A stretch of DNA of 64,000 nucleotides from Owenia fusiformis (GCA_903813345.2 CAIIXF020000011.1:15915754-15979753), one strand, 5' to 3'. Shown: positions 1 to 12,186, numbered from the stretch's first letter. The notes: generated by a model from the sequence alone, not told the origin. Program-made: numbers and translations.

Positions 1-324
1 TAATAGATTAAGGCTGCTCTTCATTCTTACACATTTGCCCCAAAGTAGAAGCAAAATTTCCATTCCATCTGATAAACTATTGACTACAGTGACTACTTTA
101 GAAATTCCATACAATTTTCATTAAAATATTGAATTAATTTTTGATTTTACCTCACATGACATGCCATGCTCTGTGTGTCATTCTTACACCAAGCCTCTGG
201 TTTGCCCTGTGTGATTTCTACACAATCCCAATGTTGCATATATATGTGTACATGTGCATATAAGAGGGGCAGGGGGCATGCAATTGCTTGATGCAAGACT
301 ATATTTTTGCTATATATCTTCCAG

Positions 325-3290
325 GGCAGAGTCTGACATTAAAGAAGTCATCAACCCATTTGACTGGACATTTTCAACTAACTATAAAGGGACAACATTA
401 GGAGATATAAAGGTACACTGTACATACCCATCCTCCTAAGCAGGTATCCAGAATCCATACCTCCTTTTTCCCCCTGCTATAACCAATTTGGAAGTGGACG
501 ATTAAACTGAATCATGTGATCTAATTATGCGCAATGACTTATACATGATTTCTGTCGCACTGTTGCGACAGCCAATCAGAATGTGAGTTCTTAATCAGGG
601 AAATGCTAACTGCTTATCGCAGGGGGTAAAAAGAAAGAATGTATTCTGGATTTTGAAGCCCTGTGATCGGAGGATGTACATACCAAAAATGTATTTCTTC
701 AGTCAAGGAATTTTGGAATTGTTTCAAAAATTAGTATAATGGTTTGGGAACCTCTAAGACGAATCATGTTAGAAAATATTGAGGGAATTTTAAATAAATG
801 TTATATCTTGTTGAAAATGGGAAATAACCTCTTTTACATTCATTTTAAAATTATGCTTTATCAGGGAATTTCATACATTGATCAGGGAAAAGTCACTCAA
901 TTTTGATTTGAAATTTTTTTGTAACCCTGTAAGTAACATATATTCAATAATTATGAATTTCAAGATAAACATTCATGATTTTAAAAATTCCAAGCAATGT
1001 GTAAAACAAAACTAATGAATTCTGAAATGTCAAATAATTTAAGCAACATTTTTCCAGATTACTGAAACAACAGAAAGAATAGATATGGAAAAACTCAAGG
1101 TTCGAGAAAAAATCCATTTTTTTAGTGATCTTGTATTGTATGAAGATGAACTAGCGGATAATGGCTGCTCTCTACTCAATGTAAAAATTGTAAGTATCTA
1201 AACCTCATTAAAACATTACAATAGATATCACTGCAAATTAATTAATTTTTCTGTGGGACTGGGATGGGGGAGTAATATGCTATCAACATATTTTGTTTAT
1301 GTCATATGTCAGTAATAATGATTTTTTAATGGCAGACCAGGTCACTCGGGAAATCAATGCTAACTTTATTTTAGGAGGGGATGGGGGGCATTAGCCAGAT
1401 ATAATTTATATAGTAAACCATTTGGTATAAAGGAATTGATGGTTTGATATCAGTGCTAAAATATGTCACTTTAAGGACTGTCACTTTATGTCACCACCAC
1501 GAGTGGTATTGTTGTATTGTATTGTATTTTTGTTTACCACCAATGAAGGTGAGCAATACCTATTGGGTATTGCCCGTATATATACGGTCGTAATTTACGT
1601 AATTATCCTGGAAGATAGACCCAGAAACCCCTCCTTGAAGGAGCCCTGTGTTCTTTTATGTAAACTCATACATAGACATACAAGTACACACCACAGCCTT
1701 TTGTACGAGTTGCGGACCACTCAGTCAAACACCCTGAAGTACTTCACGCAAACAAGCAAATTTAGTCTTGCCTGAACCGGGGATCGAATCCGGGACCTAT
1801 TGTGTAAGAGGTACCTGCGCCACCACTGAGCCACATGGGTGACATTTTGTTAGATTGTTATAGTCTCCAAATTTTTTGTGGATGGTGTTCGGCTTTCGGC
1901 AGGTGGCAGTAGGCATTTGGCAGTCAGTGTCTGTAACAAATGACAGGTGGTGACATTTTGCATGTTAATGCCTTGTTTTAATTGTCTTCAGTTTGACATT
2001 GACCCTTATATAAAGAGTAGTAACATGTTAACTTTGTTAACATTTTGTTTTCAGAGAGTAATGCCTTCAAGTTTTTTTATTCTGATGAGATTTTATATGA
2101 GAGTAGATGGGGTCCTTATTCGAACCAATGACACAAGAGTTTATCATCAGGTAAATATGACAAGATTTTGTAGAAGAAGGGGTCCTAATAGTTTGAAAAT
2201 ATATGATTATAGGTTAATTTTGACCAAAAATTTGAAAATCATTAAGAAGTATTTAATATCCTCTTTTGCTTCAGATTAAACCTGACTCCTATTTGATTTT
2301 GCTTGCTCACTACTTTTGAATTTTGATCAATGATAATGATTGCAACATGTAGTATTTATGAGTTGTGAGTTCTCATTTCAAGTTCAAGAAAAGTATTTTA
2401 AGAGATGTATTTGTTGAACAAAAGATGCCAGACCCTGATGTTTCATTTTCTTTATTTCAGGCTGGGTCCAATTATATGCTTAGAGAATATACAAGTAAAG
2501 AAAGTAAAATGTCAGATTTAAAGGTAAGCATATGCCATATTGATTTCTCATATTTGGAGGTTTTCATACAAATTCCTCAAGCCTTGGATGTACATTTAGT
2601 TGATATAATGTATGCAACAGGTTTACAAAATATTGGCAACTTTAATAGGAAGTAAAATACAAAATCTACAAAAGAAGCTTAATGAAAAATTCTCAATTTA
2701 ATGCCAAATAATCCATCCATAGGCAAGCAATAACTGAAATACCAGTCAATAATTTTGTTGTGTAGTCAATCACTTTACCATTTTACCCAATGCCAAACAA
2801 AATTCAATTCAATGTGATTTGTCCTCCTTTTCTCATTTTTTTCATTTCCAAAGAATGAAGTTACATGCTTAATACCATGTTACAATTGATTCCTTGTGAA
2901 TGTTTGAATAATATTCACCTTGTTGTTTCTGTATTATTTTATAAAAGTTTCATAAACTACGTTTTTATTTTCATGTAGATCATGTGTATTGCGATATTTA
3001 AATCATCACTCAATCATTCAGTATCATGGTATGAAACGCTTATTTCTAGGTTGGGAGTTGAATGTTTTATACGTGTCAGTATATTTGCCTCGGTAAATAA
3101 CATATTGCTGCATGATATAAAACCCATTATATTCAATCCCTCTCAGTAAATAACTCTATGCGGTATGTATTTCCAGGTTGAAGGCCACCTTCTGACAGAC
3201 ACCAATCTAATTGGAGAACATTTAAAACTCACACATGAACAGTTTGAGAAATTAGAATTTCCAATTAACAATGCTAGTAATGCTACCTGA
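325..3290 (+). CDS. TIPRL: TIPRL/TIP41-like protein, 3' half (five exons, partial)
   Basis: TIP41-family proteins bind the catalytic subunits of PP2A-type phosphatases and act in TOR and stress signalling; this is family knowledge. Five exons with consensus splice sites join in phase: 325-412, 1058-1189, 2055-2150, 2461-2523 and 3177-3290 (stop TGA 3288-3290). The joined protein reads NPFDWTFSTNYKGTTLG, TTERIDMEKLKVREKI, LYEDELADNG, VMPSSFF, RVDGVLIRTNDTR and YMLREYTSKESK, which are hallmark stretches of the family, in the expected order. The last exon is less conserved and ends shortly after LEFPIN. The N-terminal exons lie upstream of the window. The exon ending at 412 finishes a codon, and so do all later ones, so the frame is intact with no stops. 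A tRNA-type SINE sits in the second intron. The next gene is convergent. A possible poly(A) signal AATAAA is at 3830. The identification is firm; only the last exon boundary rests mainly on splice consensus and frame. Confidence 0.93.
1507..1843 (-). mobile_element. tRNA-derived SINE
   Basis: Read on the - strand, the head shows RNA polymerase III promoter boxes with normal tRNA spacing: box A TGGCTCAGTGG (1823-1833) and box B GGATTCGATCC (1781-1791), about 31 bp apart. A tRNA-unrelated body extends left to about 1530 and ends in a short TATTG-rich tail (CAATA on the element strand) near 1507-1530. The body plus tail rule out a free tRNA gene. It lies in an intron of the TIPRL-like gene in antisense orientation. 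The outer limits are approximate, and I could not find a clean target duplication. Confidence 0.72.
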
Positions 3291-3840
3291 CACAGAAGGA
3301 ACAATCCTAGAATTCCAGGTTACCACAAGCAGACCAAGTACAGCAGTGAATGACATGTTCCAGGTGGCATTGATTGGTCCTGATCATGTGACCTACCTTT
3401 AAGTGGAATATTGAATGATGAAAACTGTATTGAGCTAACCCATGATAAAGGGCACAATAACAATGATTTAAGATTTAGTCTAAAATAATATAATTTCAAA
3501 AAACAGTAAAACATAAATGATGATGTTTTCATCACAGCAAAGCACATCAGATCAATGGATCGATATGTCAGGCCCGTAGCCAGAATTTGCCAAGAGTGTC
3601 CACTTTTTACGATTCCATAGGGGTTTCGTTTTTAACAACTTTGGCCTCAAAATAGCCAGAATCGCTTGAAAATGTCTCAGGATGGTGCAAAACTGCTTGA
3701 TTTTGAAGGAATTTTTGACTGGGGGAGGGGGTACTCAAACCCCTCTGACTACGAGCCTGCATGTCTTCCAGGTGAATTCCAATGCATTGCAATTCCAATC
3801 ATACTTGACACACACAGAAATATCAATTAAATAAATGAAA
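3291..3840 (+). other. Probable 3' UTR of the TIPRL-like gene
   Basis: This stretch follows the TGA stop and contains no other gene. AATAAA at 3830-3835 is the first good poly(A) signal I see after the stop. A 191-bp MITE (3569-3759) would lie inside the UTR if that signal is used. The extent is an inference. Confidence 0.35.
3569..3759. mobile_element. Short MITE with CAGGCCC ends, copy 1
   Basis: The left end CAGGCCCGTAGCC and the right end GACTACGAGCCTG are imperfect inverted repeats. The flanking 5-mers TATGT and CATGT match at four of five positions, as expected for an aged target duplication. It is homologous along its whole length to the element at 7816-8002, including the shared stretch around GGTG(C/A)AAAACTGC. 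No coding capacity. Confidence 0.65.
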
Positions 3841-4697
3841 ATTTATTCTTACCTCACACTTGTAGATGTACCAGCTGAGTTACAGGCAAGACATTCACTA
3901 AGGTCTGTTTGACCATAGTACATTTATGTACTTATTGATTTAATGTGCAGAAATGTGAATTTTTGATAATGAAACGAACATTTTTAAGAAATTCTGATTT
4001 ATAGAAATATGGATTTTATTTCCAAATAAATATGACTACTGAGAAGTATTTTTAATTGATAGTTTATGTTCATGTTTAAAGTAATAGGTTTGGAGATCAG
4101 TTGCTAGAAAACTGTTGCAAAAACGCTTGTCAAATTGAAGACAAATAGTGTTCTGAGTAACACTAATGCACCAAGCCATTGTGACCCTTACGTATCTGCT
4201 CCACACATCTCCCCCTTAAGAGATAATGTGTGTGTGTGTGGGGGACGAAGGTTCCAGGGGCTTGATGAAACACTATCAGACCAGTGACTTTATTGATCAT
4301 AGTATTTCATAATTTCCTGTTAGCCAAACTGTTTCTGTTTAAATTGTGTTGCGCCTGAGATGAGAATGAAAAGATCTTCTGGTTTCTAATTTAGCATACA
4401 GGTATGCTCTCATAGTTATCATCCTCTTGTAATATTTTGGTTTTAGAGACATTGATGAACAAATGATGTATAGAGGAATATGTGGATCTAGTAGGTGGAG
4501 TATTCTGAAAGTGACACATTACTCTCAGATATTTTACACAGACACTTCAAGTTGATTTAAAAATTGGGGGTGGATGCCATCTATTGACAATCCTCTCATG
4601 GTTTAACCTTGAAAGTTTAAGTTAATGAGTCAAACCAGAAATGAGTTAATATTTTGTGAACTTTCCTTCAAAGTGATCTTTCCATAGGGCATACTAC

Positions 4698-5009
4698 TGT
4701 AAATTGCTTTGATTTGACGGCAGTTTTAATTTGGCAGATAAAAACTGCCAAATTAAGCCTCCATCAATTTTTTAAAATGAAATTCTCGAGATTTTTGTCA
4801 AGTTCTTTTCAATGGATAAAATGTCAATTTTAAACTATTTATGAAGATCTAAAGAGTCCCCACTGGTTTAGATAAAACAATCTGACGCCAGAAGAGATAA
4901 AATTTCATTATCTTTGGTGGGAAGATGTGAAGTGAGTAATACGATTGATGAAGGTCGATCGCCAAATTAAGTCGCCAAATTTACAAGCCCCAAATTAAAG
5001 CAATTTACA
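4698..5009. mobile_element. MITE-like element with TGTAAATTGCTTT ends
   Basis: The left end TGTAAATTGCTTTGATTTG and the right end, read on the other strand as TGTAAATTGCTTTAATTTGG, form terminal inverted repeats 312 bp apart. The interior repeats motifs from the ends (several CCAAATTAA and its complement). No open frame. The surrounding stretch 3840-6080 holds nothing else I recognise. Confidence 0.55.
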
Positions 5010-6083
5010 TATGGTCTATTAATTCCCATGGACTGCTGCTTAGAGGCCATTGGCCCGGAAGTCAAATCATATAAAATCTGAGTCATGTATTGATGCAATG
5101 ATGTCACCCCTTATATTACCTTTAAATTTTCCAAGACAAAAAACTATCATTTACTACATATGTATCTTTATTCTACACTTTGAATTACAATACAGGAAAT
5201 ATTTTATACTTATATCGACTGACTTTTATTTTATTTTTGAAGACCTTTCAGTTGTCAGTCAGTGGAAAATATTTTCTACACAAGCCCATAAAATATAATA
5301 CAAGTACAATAATTATTTTTCATTTGTTTTGTACAATTGATTACTTTATAACATTAATAAACTACATACAAACATACATATATAAACTTAACTATAAATA
5401 AACAAATATTGCACTATTTCAAGACACATAAGTTCGTACACCGCTATATATTACCATGGCAATATGTTAATGATGGATTGAAAGCACAGATGCAGTAGAG
5501 TAAAATAAAGTCAGAATATTAGTTTGAGATCAAAAATTTACAATCAAATTCTAGCTACATCCTTATAAATGTAAATACTTCAAATATAATACTTCATGAA
5601 TAAATCTGTATTTATTTTTACAAGCTCTCCGGGTCAATTTGACAGAAAGATGGCACTGGCAGTATGATTTGTTTATGCCCAAATGGAAACAATGATTTCT
5701 CTTAATATCAAAGTTGTTGAAGTTAATAAATACACCACTGTTTTACACATTTCACAATATAAACCAGAAAATTCAAGGGATTTCACCAAGTTTGAGAAAG
5801 TTGTTCCAACTTGACATAACTTGAGAGGGTTGAATTTTGGGATCCCCTCGTAAAGTGACATTTTTCTTTTGACCCAGTGTCTATTACATTGCCTATAATT
5901 CTTATACAAGGTAATGCTATGGAATAAGCATGTTCACCATCCTAAATGTATATTTAGGAGTGTTTTTCCCCTTGTGGTCATCACATAGACTTATTTTCTA
6001 CTGTAGAAATACTTGTTTAAAGCAAAGTAGATGAGTGTCACATGGACAGTATCTAATAAGTATCTTTCATAATATGGAATATA

Positions 6084-6612
6084 CGAGGGGTGATCCAAAA
6101 GTATTGGTTACTAGGCAACCAATTAATTATGTTTTAATTATAATGTCACATATGACAATGGCCATATATGTCAAATTCAAAAAAATGACATCAGACAAGC
6201 AACCCTCATTCTGGTATCATTTGTGCCCCAAGATGGCTGCTGAAAAGCAGAACATGAAAAAAATCAAAGTGGAACAAAGAATACTAGAAACATATTCTCA
6301 CTCTCACCTTGAGCAGCTACAGATGACAATCAGATTGAAAATCGGAAAATCTCTCATATCATGACTGGTATTAGGCTGTGCACCTCCACCTCCACTGGTA
6401 TTTGCCATATTAACAGTTGTGACGTGATTTGCTCCATTTAAATACCGTATTTAGAAATATTTAGAAAAGAAGCTAAAATATATTATTTTCTTGTGAAACT
6501 TATACACAAAGTTATTAAGATGTGGATCTTTATTATCTGAAAGTTTCATGTAATTATATGAGAAAATAGCAAAGTTAGAGCGAGGTGTCCAAGACTTTTG
6601 GATCACCCCTCG
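6084..6612. mobile_element. Mariner/Tc1-like MITE with TA target duplication
   Basis: The ends CGAGGGGTGATCCAAAAGT (6084-6102) and its exact reverse complement (6594-6612) are terminal inverted repeats, each flanked by TA (6082-6083 and 6613-6614). The size of 529 bp, the TA duplication and the lack of a transposase frame fit a non-autonomous Tc1/mariner-type element. It lies between the convergent 3' ends of the two genes. Confidence 0.85.
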
Positions 6613-7255
6613 TATCTTTTATTCCATGGAAGCAACTCTTGAAAACAGGAGTTGCACTCTGATTTCAACAACTGCATTACTTGGAATCTATCTACGAAGA
6701 AGGCCTGTATTCTGTACTACCCACTGCAAGACTAATCCACATTGTGTCACTCTATAAATTACTGATAAACACATGATCTGACAAAGCCAATCACAGCTGT
6801 CTGTGGGTCAACCACAAATGTCTGTATTCCATATGCAGTTAAACCTGTCTAAATTACCACTTTCAAACTCAAAATAGTGTTCTTCTAGGGAGGTCTTGCA
6901 GTGTTCACTGAGGTTTATTTTACATAAACTTAATGGGTGAAAGGTGTTCCATTTATGGAGGTGTTCCATTATGCAGATTTCACTGTATTAACATAAGTAA
7001 ACTCATCCATGGTTAGTTCTATAGAGCTTGCTGATATGTTGAATGCCAAACTGGAAACTATCTGTCTTAGTAAGAGGCCAACGTACTTGTTTCAGTTGAT
7101 GACACCAGGGTAATACTGTACGCTTTATATCATGTCCACCAAGTATCTATACACCAGTACACATGACCATATATGGTCACAAAACACATAGATGCGTGGA
7201 ATGCTGAGATTTCCTATTTGAACCAAATATTACCAAAAATGGTAATATCTGTAGT
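6613..7255. other. Intergenic/3' flank of the minus-strand gene
   Basis: No gene is visible. TTTATT at 6914-6919 would be an AATAAA poly(A) signal for the minus-strand gene, about 340 bp beyond its stop. That assignment is tentative. Confidence 0.3.
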
Positions 7256-10200
7256 CTACCACATTGGGTTCTTGCGAAACATCCCCTCCCAGTTGACAGG
7301 CTCGGCCTGTTGGAACCGCTTGTTGAGAAAAACAAGCTTTCGATCCAGCTCTTCCATTTCCTGAAAAAATATTAAATCATATCGGTCTAGATACGTAGTT
7401 TGGCGATACACAATTGCATTTTCAGAATACTTCTATACTGACAATGAAAAACAGAGTTGTTTGACAGCCATTTTTGATTCATTCAAAATGCCTGCCTCAG
7501 TAAACTTCTATTTCCATTTTAAAAACTACATGGACTTTAAAAGTTGTTACTTTTAAATTGATGTACAAATAATAAATTCCAGCTTCAGTGATATAACTTA
7601 AGCTTAGTAATACAGTTTAGCACTTGATGTTCACTGAATGTATTGTAAAGTGTTCTTACCCTTTTCAGTTTAGCATCTCTTCTAATTCTCAATTCGGGGC
7701 AAATTGCTTCCATCTTTTCAATCTGGAATGCAAAAGAAATTAAAGTTGGCCCTAGATTACATTTTCCTTATTAAAGTAGGTTACTTATATTAGTCTTTTA
7801 GAAGATATAATGAGACAGGCCCATAGCCAGGATTTGCCAAGGGGGGTTCACTTTTTGAAAAATTCCAGGGGGGGTTCGCTTTTGACAATTTTGGTCCAAA
7901 TATGGCCAAAATCACTTAAAAAGTGCTCAGAATGGTGAAAAACTGCATGATTTTGAAAGAATTTTTGGCCGGGGGGGGGGGAACCCCCTGTGTAAGGGCC
8001 TGTGAGATGTATGCTTATGTGTGTGTTGGGGGGGGGGGTTATTTGAACAAGTTACAAACAGATTACTGTTACATAGTGGTCGGACTCGTCTGAAAATCTC
8101 CACTCGAGTGGGCCATGAAAACCCACGATTATTTTCGCGATTTGACTTATTTGAGTTACTTCCGGTTTCAGTTTCCCAAGTAGCGGCAGAATTCATCAAT
8201 TTGATCAATTTTTTCAAGTGCCTCTATACTTTTTATTGTCTAAATCGGCTGTTGGGCTCAGATTATGCATCAAACCGGAAATGAAACTTTTGCATAAAAA
8301 TAACGAACGCAGAATAAAATCCAAGTATGTTTGTCTTTCGCACATGGCATTAAATAGAAAATAAGTTGTATTCTATACAGAAATTTAAGCAGAACATTAC
8401 AACTATAAGCATGGAAACTGCAAATAGGAGAGACGAATCGCGAGTCAAGGCAAGGTGAAAACTGGTGAAAAATATTTTTTGGGTAAAAATTAAAATCGTG
8501 AGTTCAAGTTTTCAACTCGATCAATTGATTTTTAGGACAAATGCGAGTAAAATTCGAGTACACGAGTCAGTCTTCCAACCACTACTGTTACAGTAATCAT
8601 TTTGGGCATGTGTTACAAAATTGCATCAATTTACGAAAAATGCCTCAGCCTGTGATCCATGTTCTCTCATGCCAGTTAAGAAAACAGTGAAACAGTGAAA
8701 AAAGGGGAAAAATAAGTTTATTGTGCTCAAATTTTGGTCTATGTTGGTAATGCATACGATTAAGCCTGATAAGGCCCAACTACATACCCTGTCATCGAAA
8801 CTGTCCAACTTTTTCTTCAGTGTTTCATTGTAGTTTGTTCTCTGTACATTTCTTGGTTGTGGTTTGTCTACAAAAAATAATAACAAAATTAACACAGTTT
8901 TCCTTTTTTTGTTATTTAGTTCCATCAGGTTATATTTCATCAAACTTTCACACCCTTTTTGTTCTATCTTATGGCTATTGAAATGGCAGTATGTAACATA
9001 TTAACACCCAAAGTGGACTTTTTATTCCTCCCCAACAAAAACTACTTGCGTGTAAAATTCAACATTGATATTTTGAGCTAGTCCAATGAATGAATACTCA
9101 CTGTTTTGATAGACTTTCACAACTTCTAAGATATATGGCCTGAAAATATAAAACATTAGGGAATATAAAATGTTTAAAAGTTATTTTGTTGGGTTCTCAT
9201 TTCAGGATAGTCTTGCTTAATTCAAGACTCTGAACACGCCTCTTTCCCTATCTACCAAAATTGGGGGTGTATGTAGGGGGGGGGGGGGGGGGCGGGGGTC
9301 ACGAGGACTTGTTGCTAGACTGGTTTCAGGATACTCTACCCGTAACTGGAATCTGAACATTTTTATGTATCACAAGGCAACCTGTACTTTCTGATCAGAG
9401 ATATTGTTCAACACTATGCAAACCATTCTTTTAGACTTGCAAGATTTTTATTTATATCGAGTATTTTCATTCATATTCATATTTCTTAGATAGATAATTA
9501 TTTGAGGTACACTGTGCACAATATTATTTACTTACACTGATTTTTGTGTTGGTAGCAATGAACTGTTGATAGGCACCAGTGATCCTCTGTTGTTCCTCAA
9601 CTGAAAATGAAATCATCATCATTTAGAAGGGGGAGGATACCTGTTTTGTCTGATAAACTCCTACATAAAAATTGCTTATGGCATTATAAACCTTGTACAA
9701 GTAATATGGACAGAATGGTGAAACTACATGATTTGTAACAATTTTGGACCAAGGGGGGTTCACTTGCACCACAAGAACTATGGGCAAGCTACGCTACAGG
9801 TATGTACTTTATGGCTTACCTTGAGAACCAATGAATCATCTCTGATTCTGAACCTTTGTCTCAGGAGTTGGTGTATGTACTGTGGCTCCATGTCATTGTT
9901 AGTCTCAATGTAACTCAGAGATGTAGGGGGTTCCATGTCTTCATCATGTACTGAAATATAATGAAATAGTGAATTTTCCATATATAGGTTTCAAAATAAA
10001 GACAACAGAAATGATTTTTAAATAAAGGAGGCAGGTCAATCAATCTGTGCTTATTTATACTGTACCAGGGAGGGGGGTTAACCCCAAATATAAACCTGTA
10101 TTAAGATGATGCATGTCTCTGATTGGTTCAAATCGACAAACAAAAATGGCGGATTCAAAATATTCTAATAACGTCGCTTCAAATGATATTATGTTTATTT

Positions 10201-11925
10201 CTGGCGTGTTAACCAATATCATATGTAAGCTTTTTGCTTCAATTTAAAATATTTCTATTTTCGCACACCAAGGTCACTGAAGGTCATTTGGGGTAGTCTA
10301 CCTTAAATTGGAAACCATGTATCAAAATGAAATCGAGAGCATTTCCTGATATCGTACCTGTCAGTCTTCTTGACATCTATTTTAAAAATAATCAAAATCA
10401 TCAAAATGAAACATTTAATAGCAACATTTGGACAAATTGTCCAGAATATTTTTGTTTTATGAATAAACATTCATAGGGGTCCGTGTGGAATATTCTAATT
10501 ATTTCAAATTTTGCCATGGCATCATAAATACAACATTATAACCATTTACTCAACTCGAAAATTCACTTCTGGTCTTTCCTAATAAAGATGAGCTGAAAGT
10601 TGTCGTGAACACCTTTCAATCCTCAGTCTAAATATGGCTTTTCAAGGTTCAACAGACAATGGAACTGCATGAATAGTTGGAAAATAGAATCACCAGAGAA
10701 GATTTTGAACCATGAAACCTAGACATAGACACGCGGTCCTAACTTTGACCGTTAATTTGAATTTTTGACCTACCACATGCTCGAAAATCAAGGATTGCGA
10801 GTCTCATATACTGCACCGTTTTTCTTCAAACTTATACCATTAAAAGCAAAACAAAATTGCCTTTTTGTCGGTGCATTACTTGATGGTAAATAGTCCCTCG
10901 TTCTAGTAGCGTTTTGGTCCCCAGTTGTTAGAATGCCTTCTTACAGCTGGGGACCAAAATGCCACTGGAAGTAGAGACTCTGTTCAAGAGAATAATGTAC
11001 CAACAGAAAGGGATTTTTGTTATGCTTTGAATGGAACAAGTTACAAGAAAAACGGTGCAGTACGAGACTCGTAATCCTTGATTTTCAACATCCGGTAGGT
11101 CAAAAATTCAAATTAACAGTCAAAATTCGTACCGCGTGATAGACACCAGAGAAGATTTTAAACCATGAAATCGATTCCCCGCCTGAGAAAATGTTTTTAA
11201 GGTTCAGCTGGAAAGTAACATTTTGGTAAAAAATTGCTATACCTGCACATGTTATTTTCTGGTACGAAATTAAGTATGAAGTCATGTGTGCATTTCCTTG
11301 CCTTTTTCAGTAAAGCATCATTACATTGTTTACTTTTAGAATATCTGGAAACATGTCAATGGTAGCTCCTGTGTTGCCTGGAAACTTTGAAAGAAAATTT
11401 GGAAAAATAGAAAGTGTGAAATATCATAATTTCCTGGAGTTCCCATTGAACCCCTACCAGATATTCTAAAAGAAGACAATGTAATGATACTTTCCTGAAA
11501 AAAGCAAGTAAATTGACACATGCCTTCATACTTTATTTTGTACCGGAAAATAACATGTGCAGGTATAGCAATTTTTTACCAAAATGTTACTTTCCAGCTG
11601 TACCTTAACCATTTTTTCAGCTATATGTTACAGTGTGCCTTTAATTAATGAACCAAATCCTACTTCATCAAGAAATCGAGCAGTAAGCTAAGCTTAAAAA
11701 ATTGACAAAAATTCAAGAAACAGAAAAATTATTTTATATTTTTTTTCTATGGTGGTGCTAAATTCAAAGTACATGGTGGTCACAAACGATCAATTAATCA
11801 TCCTAGGTATACCTGAGATATCAATTATACATAAATCAATAATTTATCTACTGTATCTACTCTGCCTTACCTGCTAAATCGTATCTTTTCACCTGCACCC
11901 AAATTTTTCTCCCAGATTCTGACAT
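7256..11925 (-). CDS. Unrecognised 178-codon protein, seven exons; beta-grasp-like N-half plus coiled coil
   Basis: The complete gene is reconstructed from seven coding exons with GT/AG sites and exactly matching phases: 11871-11925, 9820-9950, 9536-9600, 9102-9139, 8788-8867, 7660-7722 and 7256-7360. Together they give 537 bp with no internal stop. Translation starts MSESGRKIWVQVKRY; the start lies in the first exon, just downstream of a plausible promoter-side sequence. The N-half alternates predicted strand, helix and strands (KIWVQVKRY, PQYIHQLLRQRFRI, DSLVLKLRNNRGSLVPI, YILEVVKVYQ), which suggests a ubiquitin-like or PB1-like fold. This is inference, not a family match. Residues of about 100-165 are charged and heptad-like (YNETLKKKLDSFDDR, REMEELDRKLVFLNKRFQQ), suggesting a coiled coil. 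The C-terminus ends WEGMFRKNPMW. I do not recognise the family and assign no function. Introns carry an hAT-like element, a MITE and two foldback elements. Confidence 0.82.
7816..8002. mobile_element. Short MITE with CAGGCCC ends, copy 2
   Basis: The ends CAGGCCC and GGGCCTG are inverted repeats, flanked by a perfect 5-bp direct repeat TGAGA (7811-7815 and 8003-8007). It is homologous to 3569-3759. The interior includes a poly-G tract near 7970-7981. It lies in the last-but-one intron of the minus-strand gene. Confidence 0.75.
8074..8584. mobile_element. Non-autonomous hAT-like element with 8-bp target duplication
   Basis: The 8-bp sequence CTGTTACA occurs directly before (8066-8073) and after (8585-8592) the element. 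The ends TAGTGGTCGGACTCGT and, on the other strand, TAGTGGTTGGA...ACTCGT are imperfect terminal inverted repeats. An 8-bp duplication and TAGTGG-type ends are typical of the hAT superfamily. There is no transposase frame in its 511 bp. It lies in an intron of the minus-strand gene. Confidence 0.78.
10691..11171. mobile_element. Foldback element 1 with flanking 27-28 bp direct repeats
   Basis: 10729-11141 is a long imperfect palindrome. The outer part TTAATTTGAATTTTTGACC recurs in reverse complement near 11095-11120, the inner part around TTTTGGTCCCCAG is mirrored by CTGGGGACCAAAA, and the arms meet near 10925-10935 with almost no loop. The sequence starting CACCAGAGAAGATTTT occurs on both sides (10691-10718 and 11144-11171). 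No coding capacity. It lies in intron 1 of the minus-strand gene. Confidence 0.75.
11187..11618. mobile_element. Foldback element 2
   Basis: Two arms of about 162 bp (11187-11348 and 11456-11618) are reverse complements at high identity, including AGCTGGAAAGTAACATTTTG and GCTATACCTGCACATGTTAT. They enclose a loop of about 107 bp. Open frames seen here on the - strand are a by-product of the palindrome. It is adjacent to foldback element 1, in intron 1 of the minus-strand gene. Confidence 0.78.
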
Positions 11926-12186
11926 TTTTATTTTCACAGGAAGAACCTAGTATTTTCGTTCAGTGAAATAATAAAACTTCTTTTTCCCGGGAACTTAATC
12001 GTTAACCTTTATTCCCGGTTTGAAAGGGTAGGAGGTCCTATCAATTTATGGTCCTACTCTCCATTGATTTTATATATGGTGACCTCTTTGTCTTATTATC
12101 TCATACACAGTTGGGACCAGTAACAGGCCTGTCAACTTGGGAACACCTAACATGAGTGACTTGGAAATGTTGAACAGCTCCCCTCA

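Noticed and set aside
1781-1843. Functional tRNA gene
   Set aside because: The A and B boxes fit, but the sequence continues into a SINE-like body and tail, and the cloverleaf pairing is not convincing.
10360-10390. Possible 19-bp micro-exon (ATGTCAAGAAGACTGACAG) between exons 1 and 2 of the minus-strand gene
   Set aside because: Including it would break the phase; direct splicing of exon 1 to exon 2 is exactly in frame.
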